Counted from the stretch's first letter, positions 40,301 to 55,300 are shown. The stretch: 64,000 bases of DNA from Trileptium ribeirensis (GCA_030248225.1 JASANE010005058.1:24754-88753), one strand, 5' to 3'. The notes: generated from the letters alone by a model not told the origin. Translations and numbers: made by a program.

Positions 40301-43300
40301 TTTTTTGTTTTTCGATTAAGGCTCCGGTTTTGAAGTTTATGGGATTTGAGGTATGGCACCCTCGTGGTTGCTCGAACCAAAATTAGAAAATTTGTTTTGA
40401 CATTGTTTGTGGCTTAAAAGTTTCACTTTGGGGTATCCGGGTATGGGAAATTCATTGCTGGTGTTACTTTTGCTTTATTCATGGTTCCGTGGGTACGGGG
40501 GTATGGCGCCCCCATGGTTCCTCGACCCAAAATTCGTTATTTTATTGTGACGGCCTGGGAGGCTGATAGCTTGCACTTGGGGGTTTTCGGGTATGGAAAC
40601 GCATTGCCGGTGTTAGTTTTGTGCTGTTTTGTGTGATATCCACATAGCATATCGACGTATGCTATCAAGAGCTAATTGGCTATGCACGCAAAAGGCATAG
40701 GTGTACCCCTGCTTCACTGCGCTCTGCAATCTCTATAGAGTTATTGGTTTATGATTACATCAATGACAGTGTTCTTAGAATTTTATATGTTTTTTCGCTT
40801 TCACCAAATGGTGAGTAGTGAAATGTCGCTCTGCAAATGTGCCGTGATCCACCGTAGGAAATTAGTTTTAGCTGTACTAACGGAAATGGAATATAGTTCA
40901 ATACCGTATTTCGGAAAATTGAACAAAGTCTTGTTTCGAAAATTATTGTATAACAAATTCGGTTTTTTGTTTTAATGCTTGCAGAAAGAAATCATTGCTG
41001 CTTTGCCAAAATTGGTGAAACTCAACCATAATCACGTCAAAGAGGTTTTTAATCGTCTCTTACACGGACAAAGTAAGTTCCTCTTAAAATTCACATTATA
41101 CAATATGCTTATATACAAACGGGTGCACTCAGAAAAAAAATAACAGGACGCCACAATGTGGCGCAGTTTATTATGGTGTGCGAAGGAAAACATTTTCGTA
41201 GTACTCTGCCGGTCCCGGAAAAATTACGTCTTGTCGACAGTTAGATTAACCAAAAATGTTTACTTTACAGGTTCCTGAGCGCCCTTCAAATTTCCAGAAC
41301 GATTATTGCATTGCAGTTTATCAGACTAACATAACCATCATTTTCAGTTAATTATATTTCGGCACCATTGGATTCTGTTGTTATAACTTGAAAAAGATGC
41401 AAATTTTAGAAATCTATATCAAAGTTTTTTTAAAAAGAATTCGATATATGGCCAATTTTTAAAGTTGGAGGTGGGTAACAAGCACATTAGAACTCTTAAC
41501 TGTGTATGCCTTACTCAGATATAAACTTTTAGCATTTACCCACACTAAAGGTATGTGTTGCTTGATTTTCTTGACGCGCTTTTTGGTTTTCTCAGGATTC
41601 TGTTAGGACCCTTTAAGCTGTTCGAATTTTATGTTTGGTCTCTTGGAATTGGTGCTATGCGCCAATTATTGTCCAGAAATTTTACTTACCAACTTCAGTC
41701 TCACGGCTGATACAAAAATATTGGCTTTGTTGTTTTACACATATATTTTCAGTTGTCTTGCCCTAGTCAAAATGAGTGAGAGCACTTTAGCCGCGCACAA
41801 ATGGGTTGTTAGTGTGTCGGGTCAAATAGTCGGAAAAGCGATTTACGTAGACAAAATCAAAATTTTCCCTTGTGTGCGCGAACTTGCGACTTGCGATACA
41901 ACAACACATAAGCGCTGTTCTCAAACACTATTTTGCGATTTATCATCGCAATTTGCTGACCGCGTACATGTGAACATGCGATGAGCAATCTCGTTTTTCA
42001 TTTACTATAAAACACAGATAGATTGCGAACAGTCTTCAATTCAGCATTGTTATACGATGAGTGTTGCGAAACGTAATAAATGGGTTCGTATATCGCCACA
42101 TCTAAAGTTGACTCACGCATAACTCAATGAGTTATTGACACTTTTCATCGTTTGCGTTATCTGTTGTATGTATATAAAGATGGTTTTAAATTATTTTGGA
42201 AATGAACGGTGTGTTAATAACAGTTTGGGGGCTGAAGGAATATCACAAATATTGCTGATATTGATAACGATTACACAATGTAACCTCAAATAATAATAAA
42301 CATTATTTGACGTCAACCGAGAAAATGACGTCAGCTGTTTGGCTGTCAATTATGCACAAAGTCCAAAAGCATTTTCAACACAATTTTTATGATTTTCAAG
42401 GAGGTACTTTCGACAATAGGTCCTTCCTGCATTTTTCTGCTACACTCTTCTATTGCGTTTTGTCATGCTTACGAAATATCTTATGGCGATGACCAGATAC
42501 AATAATTTTATAGGTTATAATTTTGGAGCGTCAAAATAACCGCCATGGATTTAAATTTATTGGAATTAAATTGTATAGTCAAACAGGTGTTTTAGTTGAT
42601 TTCCGCACAAACAATTTTGGTGAAAGAAGTTTTATTTCCGGTTGGAACTTCTGGCCAGTTTGGAAATATGGTTTATAACGAACTAAATTAATCCTTAGTT
42701 ATAAACCAGAATTCAGCCAAATAATATAAATCTTGTGGGGGCCCACATTGCATCTACTGAATGTATGTTGTTACTTTTTGACGCGTTTTGATTCGCATGG
42801 CATTTTTTATTCTGGCACTTTAATCCAAGACTATTAAAATTATAATCACCACTGCGGCACATTGTTGTAGTAGTTTTCACCATAGATAACAACACTCGAT
42901 TTACGTCGTTTGCGCTTAGCTGTCACATATCAGACCAAGTTATCACTTGCTTCATCTTGGGCTTCATTTTTGTAGTCCCTTTGCTGACATATTTATTTCT
43001 ATAATAGTCTGAAGCCAGCTTTTGTTTTGTAGTCTGCTTCAGCTGACGGTGATATCTCGGACGGGGTCAAATTCCGCGTTGCTATTTTGTTATGCACAGT
43101 CCAACCAACGCTGTTCTTTGTAAAAGTTTGATGATGGAGTGCAGTTCGGCGGGCTGCAGCAGTTCTTATGTTGATGTGTGGACCTGCAATTTTTGTGTCA
43201 GCATCCATTTCAACATTTTTGCGTCGATCTTGCACAGTTGTTGCGCCAGTTTTTTTTGGCATAAGCCATGATTCGACGCCGTGATCGTATCACCATACAA

Positions 43301-46300
43301 TAATTGTGATTATTTACCACGTTTGATGAGTACACCTGCAACAGTCATCCATTTATTTCAAGCAGAGTGAATTATCATGCGCACTACAAGGTAGTACCGC
43401 CTCGATGAAACACGTGACCGGGGTATTGGAAGCTAAATTATCATCTTTTCAACGCCAGTTTCTATCGTTGAGTCACAGACGCTAGCAGCTTGTACAGCAT
43501 TAGCTTTCTCGCACGTTGAGTTGCCAAATAATGTTGTGATTACCGTTCTAGCAGTTCTGTAATTTCGGAATATGTTTTACCGTTTCGGAACATAACCGTT
43601 TCTTTCACATCTTTGGCATATGTTTGAGTTGTTTCGTTTACTCACCGCGAATGACCGTTGAGTAACAGTGTGAATTACAGGTGGTGTTACGTTCACTAGT
43701 AATTTCGTGTTATTACTGTTGACTTAAAACCTTTCTTTTCATGCATGGAATTTTTGTGTAGGTGTTGTTTTATATTCGGATCCGAGCACTATGTCGTCGG
43801 CATGAATCACTTACCGTGGAGTCTCTGATCTCAGGGCTTTAATTGCTTCTTTTTCGACCATGTTTAATAAAAGCGGCTCAAGATTGGCGCCTGGTGCAAC
43901 CCTACACGTATTTCACATTTGGAAGTGTAAATTGGCAGCTTTTCTACATTTTGATAGGCTGCCATAACTGGACGGACGAGTTGCTCAAGAACGTTCTGTA
44001 GTTATACTGCGGACCCATTCGTGGTAACACCTTATTTTGGTGTCAGGTTCATGAATCTTATCTCTGGGCACACAATGTATATTCTCGCCTCAGTAACAGA
44101 AAGACATATAGTGCCGAAGTTGCATAGTTTTGTTGAGTGTTGGACCAGAATGTTTCTACTGTATTGACGAACAAAATTTTATGTAAATAATATTTTATTG
44201 TATTTATTAGATATTTTGCACTATTACGAAATTTTCAGATCATTAGACGGCGTGGTTATTTCGCGTTAGGAACCTTAGCTAGATGGGCCGCAAGGACCTT
44301 TGGGTTTAGCGCTATTGTATTTTTTATTATTCGCTAGCCATATCAAACGGTGACTAAGATTTAAAATGGATAAGTTATAAAGGATTAATTGAGAGTAATA
44401 TATTAAAAACTGAACTGTAAACATATCTAAATCTTATTTGCAAACTTACAAACGATTGCAGTATGTAACATTTGGGCATTCTTATTTGAAAAACATATAC
44501 GCCACTTATTGCTTTAATTCAACAAGTATCCACTTGCCGCAAAATCGACATATACATGGTAAAACATTAGCTAAATTATAGGACCAATAATCCCAAAGAC
44601 ATGATAACTAAATATACACAGAAATGTTAGCCTTCGATATTACTTTTGGCAGTATATGACGTAGTTTGGATGACATTAGGAAAATATCGACTGTACATAG
44701 TATGTAGCTTTATACAATACAGGCCAAAATAACCGTCGCTTTTCAAACGAGCAAGCCGCGAGCGAGTCTCGGGCTAGTGGCTCGCTCGAGATTTCGAAAC
44801 TATTTAAATTAATAAATTATATTTGAACAAATTATTTCGAGCGGAGTGCGAGCGAGCGACAGTCATTTTTGGCGGGTACTGTAGTAGGTACACCCACTGT
44901 CAATTTAAATCAAACAACGGCAGTCATGCTCAAGCTATAACAACGGCAATATCTACACAAATTGCCAAAAATGGTTGTTTTTGCTCTCTTATTCGGTTGC
45001 TAAATGGGTTATGAGATAGATACCATGCCTGCAGTTGGAATAGTAGAGGAACCCGGTATTGTGAAAATTTTTATAACATAAGTGTAGCGGTTACCATGTT
45101 TCAGACGGAAACTGCAAGTTTCGACGTCATTTTGGTTTAAAAGTGGGCTTTGTTTTAACTCTGCTCTTTGATAGGGATATACACAGGGCAATGCTTCTAC
45201 CACTATGTGCCGATGGTTATCTGCAATCAGTTGAACAAAATTATTTATCCACCCGTCCATTTCTGAGCCACAGCCGTTATCGTAACAAGACTTTGGTTTA
45301 GAGGGGTAACATAGAATCTTCGTACGATTTCGATCGTTTGCGTTTAAACGAAAATCTTTCGTATAAACGAAATTCAATTAATTTAACGAATTTCGATTGT
45401 GTCAAAATAAAAATAGAAATTTAATAAAACAAGTTAGTTCGCGTTTAGTTTAACGAATTTCGATTGACTGTGTTGAAATAAAAAATGTTAGTTTGCGTTT
45501 AATTTAACGAATTTCGTTTAAATGAAGATTGATCGATTGCGTTTTCGTTCAATTTTGGCTGCGTTCGATTTTATAAGCGCTTAATTCTGATTGTAACTGT
45601 AGCAGGAGAATAATCTATGTTTAGCACGAAACTTTACAACATTTGGTTTTAAATTTAGCAACTTTTATGGTGTGTCTTGCTCGGAAGAGCATCTGTCGTA
45701 ATAATGTTGATGATTTCTAGGTGATGTTTACCCTTGTCTACAATTATTGGGAACTACATTTGGATGCTTCTCTCTTTGAGTTCTAGAGGGATCACTGGAG
45801 GGACTACTTTTTGCCGACTTACTGTTTGGTATTACCAAAAGTCGATTATGGTCGACTCTAATGAAGAGTGTGACACTTTTCAGCTTTGCTGTATAATCGA
45901 TCGCGGTACTTCATGGTGGTTTTCGGCCTTAACAATCTCCCCCACGTATATGACCCACCTAGTGGTCATAATCGTGCCTACCCCACCCATGTTCTTGGAT
46001 CATCATATCCAGACCCCACCAGTTTCCTGGACCACCAACTTATACCCCACCCATGGTCATGGACCATAAAATTCAGACGCCAGGTTTATACACCAACATA
46101 TACTCTAATTATATCTTTGGACTACTTTCAGACCCCACCCATGCCTATGGACCACTAAATTCATACCATCAGGTTATTGGTCAACCAACTTATACTCCTC
46201 CCATGTCTTGGACCACGTTTTTCGAATCCCACGACCACTATTTCAAACCCCAGGTTCATGGACTTTTTTTAAATATTTTGAAAAAATAGTCATAAGACAT

Positions 46301-49300
46301 GGGTGGGGTACAAGTTGGTGGTCCAAGAACCCTTGTGGGGTCTGGATGTGGTGGTCCAAGAACATGGGCTTTGTAGTCATCTTTGCGACCCACTTCGTGG
46401 GCCATGAACAAGGAGGTAGGGTGACGCCGAAAACGACCGCGAGGCACCGCGCTACATCATACAGAGAAGCTCAAGAGTGTTACGCTCTTCAGTAAAGTCG
46501 ACCGTCATCGACTTTTGATATTCGATATAAAATAATATGGTTTTTGACCACTTCTCCCGGAGAAATTTGAAGCAACCAGTTACTTTCTGCATTATTTTTT
46601 CATATCCATCAGACGGTACAATCACGCCCAGAAATAAGTGCAAACTAATCGATCGAAATTTCGATCGATTTCGATAAAACGAAATTACGATCGATTTCGA
46701 TTAACGAAATTTCCATCGTTTTCAATTTTGGCGCAGATAAATTTCAAAGTTGTAAAATTTCGATTATTTTCGATCAAGCGCAATTTTGATCGACTGTGAT
46801 ATTTCGATTTTTCCGATTGCACATATTCTTGACCGCGACTATACCTTTGTTTTTGGCATTTGACAAACTTTGTATTATATATATTGTTGAGCCGGACGAG
46901 AGATGTGTTAATAACGATATATCACCAAAAAGGTTTTACACCTGAAATTCAATTATAATACATATATATAATAATTATTCAATTTTACTATGGGACGGTC
47001 TAGTCAAATTGCCTTTCAAAAACAGTAACCGGCCTATGATCCTGGGCTAGGGATAATTTCCACTATGCATGAAGCCTCTCGATTAAATACGTTTTAAGAC
47101 CAAGGAGATGAAAGGAATTTTAAACCAATTTGAGCAAATACAAGTATTGCCGATTGGTTTAACGATATAGTACATATGACGCACAGCATTTACAAGATTG
47201 CTATTTTCTCAGTTAATGTACGAGATGAGTGGAAATATTAGGATAATGACAAAACTAAGATAAAACGGAACGAAGAACAATAAGGTGTTATCTTTTTCAC
47301 ATATGTTTGTGACGTGCAATGTTGGTGATCCGAAGGCACTCGAGTTAAACTTTTAGGTGCACCAGATTGCTCAAAGGTGTTTGCCAACATGCCCCCTCAG
47401 CTAATTTCAGTTGGGAATTTAATGGTCGCTACAGATAACAAACATTGCACTAACTTTCCCGAACAGCCTCAGTATTGCCTTAGAAACGACACTGGAGTCA
47501 CCAAATTGAATTGAGGAGGTCATCTTTGAGGCGACTAAAGTGTTTTCTCTAATACAAACTGGGGATCACCAGTTCAACTGAATAACCCCAGACAGGGAAG
47601 CGTTTAGGGATTTTTGAATTTAGGAAGTCATCTTTGAGGCGACTAAAGTGGTTTCCCTAATACAAACTGGGGATCACCAGCTCAACTGAATAGCCCCAGA
47701 CAGGGAAGCGTTTAGGGATTTTTGAATTGAGGAGGTCATGTTTGGGGCGACCAAAGTGTTTTCCCTCATACAAACTGGGGATCACGAGTTCAACTGAATA
47801 GCCCCAAACAGGGAAGCGTTTAGGGATTTTTTCGATTAAGAGAAAATTATGTTCTAAGCCCACAGAGAGGGGTTGATTTTTGCTGCGCAGACGAATACCT
47901 AGGGGGCGTTGGAGGCTGAACAGGTGAAACCCATGATGTGACGAAGTGGGCGCCACCTAGTGGAGGCTAACATACCTTTGGCCCCATACATAGATTAGCC
48001 AGTTACAATACAAAATGCTGTGGCACATTATTTTAAGAAAAAATTCGCTCAAATGGTATTGTAGACACTTCACCGCAAGGTGACTCTTCTGCAGCGGAGC
48101 TTGTTTACATTAATTGAAATTATTACTTAACTACACGACACATAGATAGTTATTGTTATAAACACAGTAAGTTGCATATTATAAGACAATTAGTTGCACA
48201 ATTACTAATTGTTAATGGCAATTAGTGATATGGACAGAAATCAAATTAAATTTTTCTCAACAAATTAACAACTGACCAACTATTATTCGCCAGTATTTTT
48301 CGTGGAGGATTTGTTTTGCATATTTCTGTCCCTAATAATAGTAACGTCTTGCAACTAAATATAAGTCCGGCATTTAGCTTGACGTTCGAAAACAATCTTA
48401 ATAATATATGATACCGCTTTCCAAATCCAACCCTTTTAACGCTTCGTTTTTGTTAGAAGCTGACAGTCTTGCAAGACTGCCTGCAAACACGCAGTCGGAT
48501 GATGCAAAAAGCGGTAAGTTTAGGGTACATTTTTACTGGATATATCTTTTTGTGAACATTTTGGTTTTTTCTCTTCGTTTTTATTTGAACGTTTCTTACG
48601 ACCACTGTTCTTTATTACAAATTTATTATTCTATGATGCTTCGAGGGACGAGTGGTTTGTTTTGCCAATGTATTGAATTATCAGCGGAAATCTGAAACCA
48701 GACAAAATCTGTATTGGCGTATTGTCAATATACCTATTTGGAAGGAGAACGACCCGTGATGCTTTCTGACCAACATGACATTTAACATTATCTGAGGTTT
48801 CACATAGCGCTGTGTAATTCGCTTGTGTACATTTCGTGGTAACATACAGTCACTGTCAGAAATAAATGAAATTTTTCGCGAACGATGCGCTAATAACAGT
48901 TATTGACAGTTAAATTTTTGCGAACAATTTGTTTTTATTTCTGACCGTAGCTGTATAATGTTGTTTCTTAAATTCGACAGAATAGGAACAAAGTGCCTGC
49001 CGCGGAAATCATAAGAGGTCACACTTTTATAACTGAGATAATAACAATTTTGGCTAAATATAATAATCACAGTATTTCGTTCAATTCCAATAACGTTATG
49101 GCTAAAACAGAACGAAAGTTTGATCGTGGTTTAGTATAGTAGTTACGGACGGGCTTCAATGATGTGGACGTGTGACGTATTCGAATAAGACTGTAATAGC
49201 AAATGCCCACTTAAGAACTATTGGTATTATTAAGAGCTGATAGTGATGCTGCTAAAGAGTGTTTTCGTCCGCGGTACGTAGCGGTCATTTTCGCCGTTAC

Positions 49301-52300
49301 CTCCTCCAGGTTTTCAACCCAACCAGTGGATCGAAAACAAGACATACCTTAGCCATGTTCTTGGACCACCAGATCCAGACCCCCCTAGGTTTTTGAACCA
49401 TTGACTTATACCCCATCCAGATTTTTGAGCCGCTAAGCGCACACCCCCAGGTTTTCGACCCTCTAAAAATTTAAAATTTAGTGGGTCAAAAACCTGGGTG
49501 AATCTGAAAAGGTGGTTTTAAACATGGGAGGGGTATTAAAAATTGTAATGAAGTGAAAAGATCGGTGGTTAACGAGGACTAGTGTAGCACTCAGGACTAT
49601 TGGGAGAGCGATCGGTCCTTACGATAATGCCAATGAACCCGAATCCCGTATTTACAAGTGTAGCTAATGTGTAGTACTTCTGAATATTCTGTAAATTAAA
49701 TTTCAGTAGTAAACTTTATAACAACCAGCCTATCCGAACCGTAAGAATTTGCATAAACAACAAAGGAACGGAATACATGCGGCAGATTTTCTAAATGCCA
49801 AAAAATCCGAATAGTGCACGCAAATAATCAACATTATATTGGAATCAATAATCTGACTAAATGTGCAAGGTGCCCTGAAAAGTTTATTATGCTTCATGCC
49901 ACAAATCTACAGTTTCGTTCAGTGTCGCAGACAGTTATGTTAGAACCGATGTTCCACATTCACATAACATCAACCTGCGACTAACAAATGAGCAGCCAAC
50001 AATCATTGTAAAAGTATTTAGTGACACATAACCAAATGCCTCACAGTCAAGTGAACAATTAAAAGCAAATCTTAGAAAACAACATTAACACTCAGCAAAT
50101 TTAACTGCACCGAGCTAAAATTCAACCATCAACTGACCTGAGCAAAATTGAGCTCTCCGCCACCAATCGACTGCGTGTATATCCCTGAAAAAGCTGATTC
50201 TTTTTAACTTTTAAATTCTTTACTTTTATTTTACAGTTCAATTTGGATCTGTGTCATTTCGATAATGCTGCTTTAAAATTATGTTTCATATTATAAAGAT
50301 TTAAAATTTCGAATTATAAAGATTTAAAAACTTCACCGAAAGCTCTGCTCTATTTTTTAAAGTGCCGCACTAAACTGGATATCATATACCACTAAATATA
50401 TAATCCAGTTTTCAATAGAACCCTCAATTTTATACTACTATTCAAACCAATTGTTTGCATAGTGCTACTGACATAAAGATCACTTAATATTGCACCGGCA
50501 GATTAGTATAAATAGAAACAGTTCTTAGAAAATACAAGAATCGAAGACTAGCCCAGAACATAATTTCTGGGGGCAAGGTACGCAAACTTTAATAAAATGG
50601 TTTTACCCAAAATTCTTTTGCAATAGTTTTTTTCAGTATCACACCAATTTTACTAGCCATTTCTATGCAATAGGTAATCTATAATTCAAGGTACGATTCA
50701 TGCACAGGTTCTTAATAAATGCCGTGGGTTGGTATTTAAACACGGCAACAGCGAATAAGCTAATGGTCTCCATTGCATAGCGCGCACCTTATAGTGCCAA
50801 ACCAAAATAGTCGGGTTGGTCGATATAATTTCATTTTTGTGTTTTGCAGGATTCATTTGGGTCAAAGAACATGTTATAAAATTGTTAGCCTCAAAAAGGC
50901 TTAGAATTATTATCAAAGCAAATACAAGCGCGCTCCATCTTCTCAGTGCAATCTAACCGTATTTGAATAGGAGGGTAGGAAGATGTCATAAAAGGAAATG
51001 ATCGTGTATTGTTTCAATCTCATTCGTTACCAAAACAAGAGCTAATTATCATAGTGTGGTTAGATTATACGAAACAGACTGAGTTCTAATTATAGATGTC
51101 TACTTACAGGACACAACAGACCACAACCGAAAAACCTTTCACCAGCTGCCAGAACACGATAAAGCCAAATGGTTATATTTCCACGTACAGTAATTTCGGA
51201 ATTATGTCGACGACTGTAGGGCGTAAAGATTTCCAGTCCAAGCAGCCAACAATTACTCCGGAAGCCCAATGATGCAAACTATTATAACACACAATAATAT
51301 CGCTAGTTGAAAATGTAGTGAAAACTCTTGGGTAACCTTTATCTGAAATTAAAAATACTGAGATACACTCAATAATATTTACAAAAGTAAGCCCTTTCAT
51401 AGCTCGGTAATACCACAGCTGATCACCTTTATTAAGACCTGGTTAACTAAAAATAGCTAAGGAATCTAATTAGCCGATATGTGTGATGTGCGTGGGCGAT
51501 TCGTTTGATTCAAATATTGATGAAATTATGCAAATGACATTAGCACAGAATCTTGGTATATAAAGAGTGAACTGTTGTATCAGGGGGATTCCTTGTTCGT
51601 TTTGTTTCAATAAACGCCAACGGGTCATTTGGCGATCAGGATATCAATCACAGCGTTTTGTTTTACTCGGCTACCAGCAATGACGATAACGACGGGTTTA
51701 CGAATTGCAGTGCCTCAACAGCCGACGTTCATGGATCAGGCGAGCGCGGCCCCAATCAAGTGGCCTCTTTGGGTTAAGGACGTCGCAGATTTTTCACGCT
51801 GACAGAGGTAGCATCAGGCCAAGATCTTACCGAGGGGTTTAATAAGCTCTTCCTCCAGTGGCTCCTCGGTGCCGAAGGCAAGCGAGTAGCGTAAGCTCAC
51901 ATCCACAACACTAGCGGGTCAACGTTCGCCTGATTTGTCTCGACGTTAAGGCGAATATTTCACAAGCCAGCCAATCCTGTTCGAGCCGAGTACGAGCTCC
52001 GAGGACGGGTACAAGACTCAGGAGAATCCGTGGCCGATTTTGTCACCGCTTTCCGGGCCTTCATTGGCGAATGTGACTACAGCACCAGGAAAGACCGTCA
52101 ACTGGCGATGCAGTTGGTCATCGGATGCAACTCATGAGACATGTAAGGGTGACTACTAACGGAGCAGTCATCGATCGAGAGAAGTTCCTGACGGTCATGA
52201 AGGAAGCCAAATCGGCAACGCAGACGAATGCTGCGCTCCGTGACGACGGCACGGTCAATCGAGTTTGTGTCGGCAAGAACAAATCGAAGCCCAACAATCG

Positions 52301-55300
52301 CAATTCCGACCGCCATCAAGATGGCATATACCGCAAATTCCACTAGAAGAATGATGTTCGGGACAACGCGACAACCGCTTACAATCTAAGCAAAGTATGT
52401 GGATCAACCAAACATCGGTACAAGGACAGTCAGTGACCAGCTCTCAACAAGAAATGCAATGGTGTGGCAAGCTAAACCGTTTCGCGTCCGAATGCATAAT
52501 ATCGAGGCGTAGGCAGCAAGAAGTCAACTTGGTTGTGTGCAATCTTCATTCAAGCGACAACTCCTTGCCGACTGTCCAGGTTTCGGCTCCCGGGTCATCG
52601 CAGTCATATCAGGCCATAGTGGATACGACGGCAAGCGTGTCAACCATCAACTGTGACGACTACAAGCGGTGGTGGCCCGATCAAGGCCTTAACAAAACCT
52701 CGATGACTCTCAGAAACTTCGATAGGACAATCGTCAAAGGCGTTTTGGGTCAAACATCCGAGGCAGTTTATGTGCTGGTACGGTCCGCTCAAGCGACGTT
52801 GTTCGTCACAAGTCCTTGAATGCGTTCGATTTTGGGCATCGATCCGATCCAAGCATTAAAACTCACAATCAGTGGCCACGACGGAAACGTTAATACGGTG
52901 CAAGTCAAAAAACTGGGCGCTGTTTTGGCAAATTTCCCGAAGCTCACATCCGAATCGCTGGGCACATTTCCGAATTTCAAACATCGCATCCTGCTATGCA
53001 GTTCCTGCGGCGGTGCTTCCACAAATGATTCCGATCACTCGACGTGATGCTGTAATTACAGAGATTAAGCGTATGGAACAATTGGGTATTTGGAGCTTTG
53101 TGTATAAAAGTGAATGGATCAACGGTCTGGTCACGGTTTGGAAGTAATATGCATCACGGCCGATCTGACACCAATCAATTGTTACGCGATAGCTGACATG
53201 TATCTCATTCCAAACATCGAGGACTTCCTGTGCGAAGTGTAAATCAAAACTGCATCTAAAGCGGATATTTTCACATTCTGCACTACGAGGACGGTCGTAA
53301 GCTGATGACAACCGCAACTCTAATCGGGCCGTTCGGATGCAATCGACTTTTGATGGGGCTGACCGACCCGGTCTCAGTCTTTCAAAAGTCCGTGGCGAAT
53401 ACACGACGACGTTAAAACAAAACAATTCTACATGGAAGATCGTTTTCTACGGAACGACCAGAGGCGCATGACGCAGAGCTGATGAAGGTTCTCAAGTGCC
53501 TTAGCGACGACAACTTCCGCTTGAACAGAGACATTTGTCAATTTGGCGTGACTACAGTAAAGTTCCTTGCCTTCGTTATCGGAGAAGACGAACAACTGTC
53601 GCCAGACGACTCGAATGTGACATCCACGCGCAATTTTCCACAGCCGACTAATGCCAAGCAGGCATGTTCGTTCCTCGGCTTAGTTGGGTTTCACAGCAAA
53701 TTTCTTCCAAATTTTGCAGCAACTGTCGAGCGCATAGGACAGCTCAACCGAACAAATGTACGGTTTCGATTGGGTCCAGACCAACGTCGCTCATTCAATG
53801 CTATAAACAGCAAGCTGGCCGACAACTTTAAGCTTGTGGTGTTCGATCCGAATGTGGAAACGTGTGTCACAACCGATGCGTCTGACGTCGGTATCGGTGC
53901 TGTTTTATCTCAAATACAATCTTGAAGCTAAGCCCCAATTCGCTCTTTTTCACAGTCTTAGGGAGCGTGAACGAAAATACGCTGTAAACGAACATGAAAG
54001 CATGCGTGTGTCGGCCTGTGAACGTTTATCAAAATTCCAGCTTGGAAGCTGTTCACATTGCGAACGGATCACTCAGCATTGACAGCATTGCTACAACAAC
54101 ATACCACCACAAGGAAGTCAGCAAAGTTAACGCGGTGACTGGAGCGACTAACCGAATTCCCATACACAGTTCAATACAAGCGTGGTGTAACAAATTACAC
54201 TGTCGATGCACTGTCCAAACTGCCGGTTTCCAGCAACGGAGAAATTAGTGAGCTCGACTTAACTATTAAAACATTAAGGAACGGCGACGATAGTCTAATC
54301 TACGAACAGTTAGTCAACGAGACTAAGTGATGTTCAACTACAAACAGCGATGCGGTCAACTCATCTCAATGATAGTGCTTGCGCAGCAATACTGTCAAAA
54401 GTAGACAGGTCAATCCAAGCCAATATATCTGTTGATGAAGACCTGTTGTACTAGGCGATCTCATTACGGTTCGGACTACATTGCGCCGAGTTGTTATTAG
54501 ACGCTCACATCGTAGCCATCTCGGAATGGGGCGGATGAAACGACTTGTGCGTTCACGGTATTGGTGGCCGGCAATGGATTGTCAGATAGAAGTGTTCGTC
54601 AAGTTCTGCAAACCGTGTCAAGACAGCCCAAAGTTGCACAAGCCATCGAGCCAAAGCAACGATGCTACGATTCCGATACCGAACAAACCAGGTTCAACGA
54701 TCGCAATCGATGTTACGAGTCCGTTCGCCGATGCTCGAACGATTCATCGTGGCAATAATCGATTATTTGTCATCTTATCCAGAAATTCTGCTTACGGGTG
54801 AAACCACAACTATGCGAATTACCCGATGGCTGACGGAGGTCTTAAATCGTTTTGGGAACCCTGATATTTTGGTATCTGACAATGGTTCAAATATCGCATC
54901 GCGGGAAATGAAGAAATTTCTCAAATAGCGCCATATTTTGCATCATCGCATGCCTTTATATGATCCAAGGCCAACGGCAAAATCGGACTGTTCAATCGCA
55001 CACTCAAACACGCGGCTCAAACCGTCGCTGCAGATAACTCTGTCGAAGAGGGGATTCCGGCCGTCATCTTCAGCTACAGAATCACTCCCATGGAGTGTGG
55101 CAACTCGCCGGCCAAGTTACGTATGGGTCGTAACATTCGATCGTTTTTGGATCTTAGAAAGTGTACTACTTGTCATGAGAACATCACACAACCAGATATC
55201 AAGCAACCAGCGACAGTAACTTCCAAGGTGTTCAAGCACAGATTCAATGCAGGCGATTAGGTGCGAGCGCGAGTTCAATAAGTTCCAAATAGGAAATCGC

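Noticed and set aside
42999..43262. 87-codon minus-strand ORF beginning [14 protein letters not shown], considered as a transposase helix-turn-helix
   Set aside because: The neighbouring frame continues the decayed non-LTR element and there is no DDE or HTH pattern.
45734..46495. Several overlapping 80-110 codon ORFs, possibly a repeat protein
   Set aside because: They run across the fold-back family F units in several frames at once. The pattern is explained by the repeated DNA unit.
47657..47956. 99-codon minus-strand ORF with a 36-residue repeat
   Set aside because: It is a by-product of the 108-bp minisatellite period, and one unit contains a stop.
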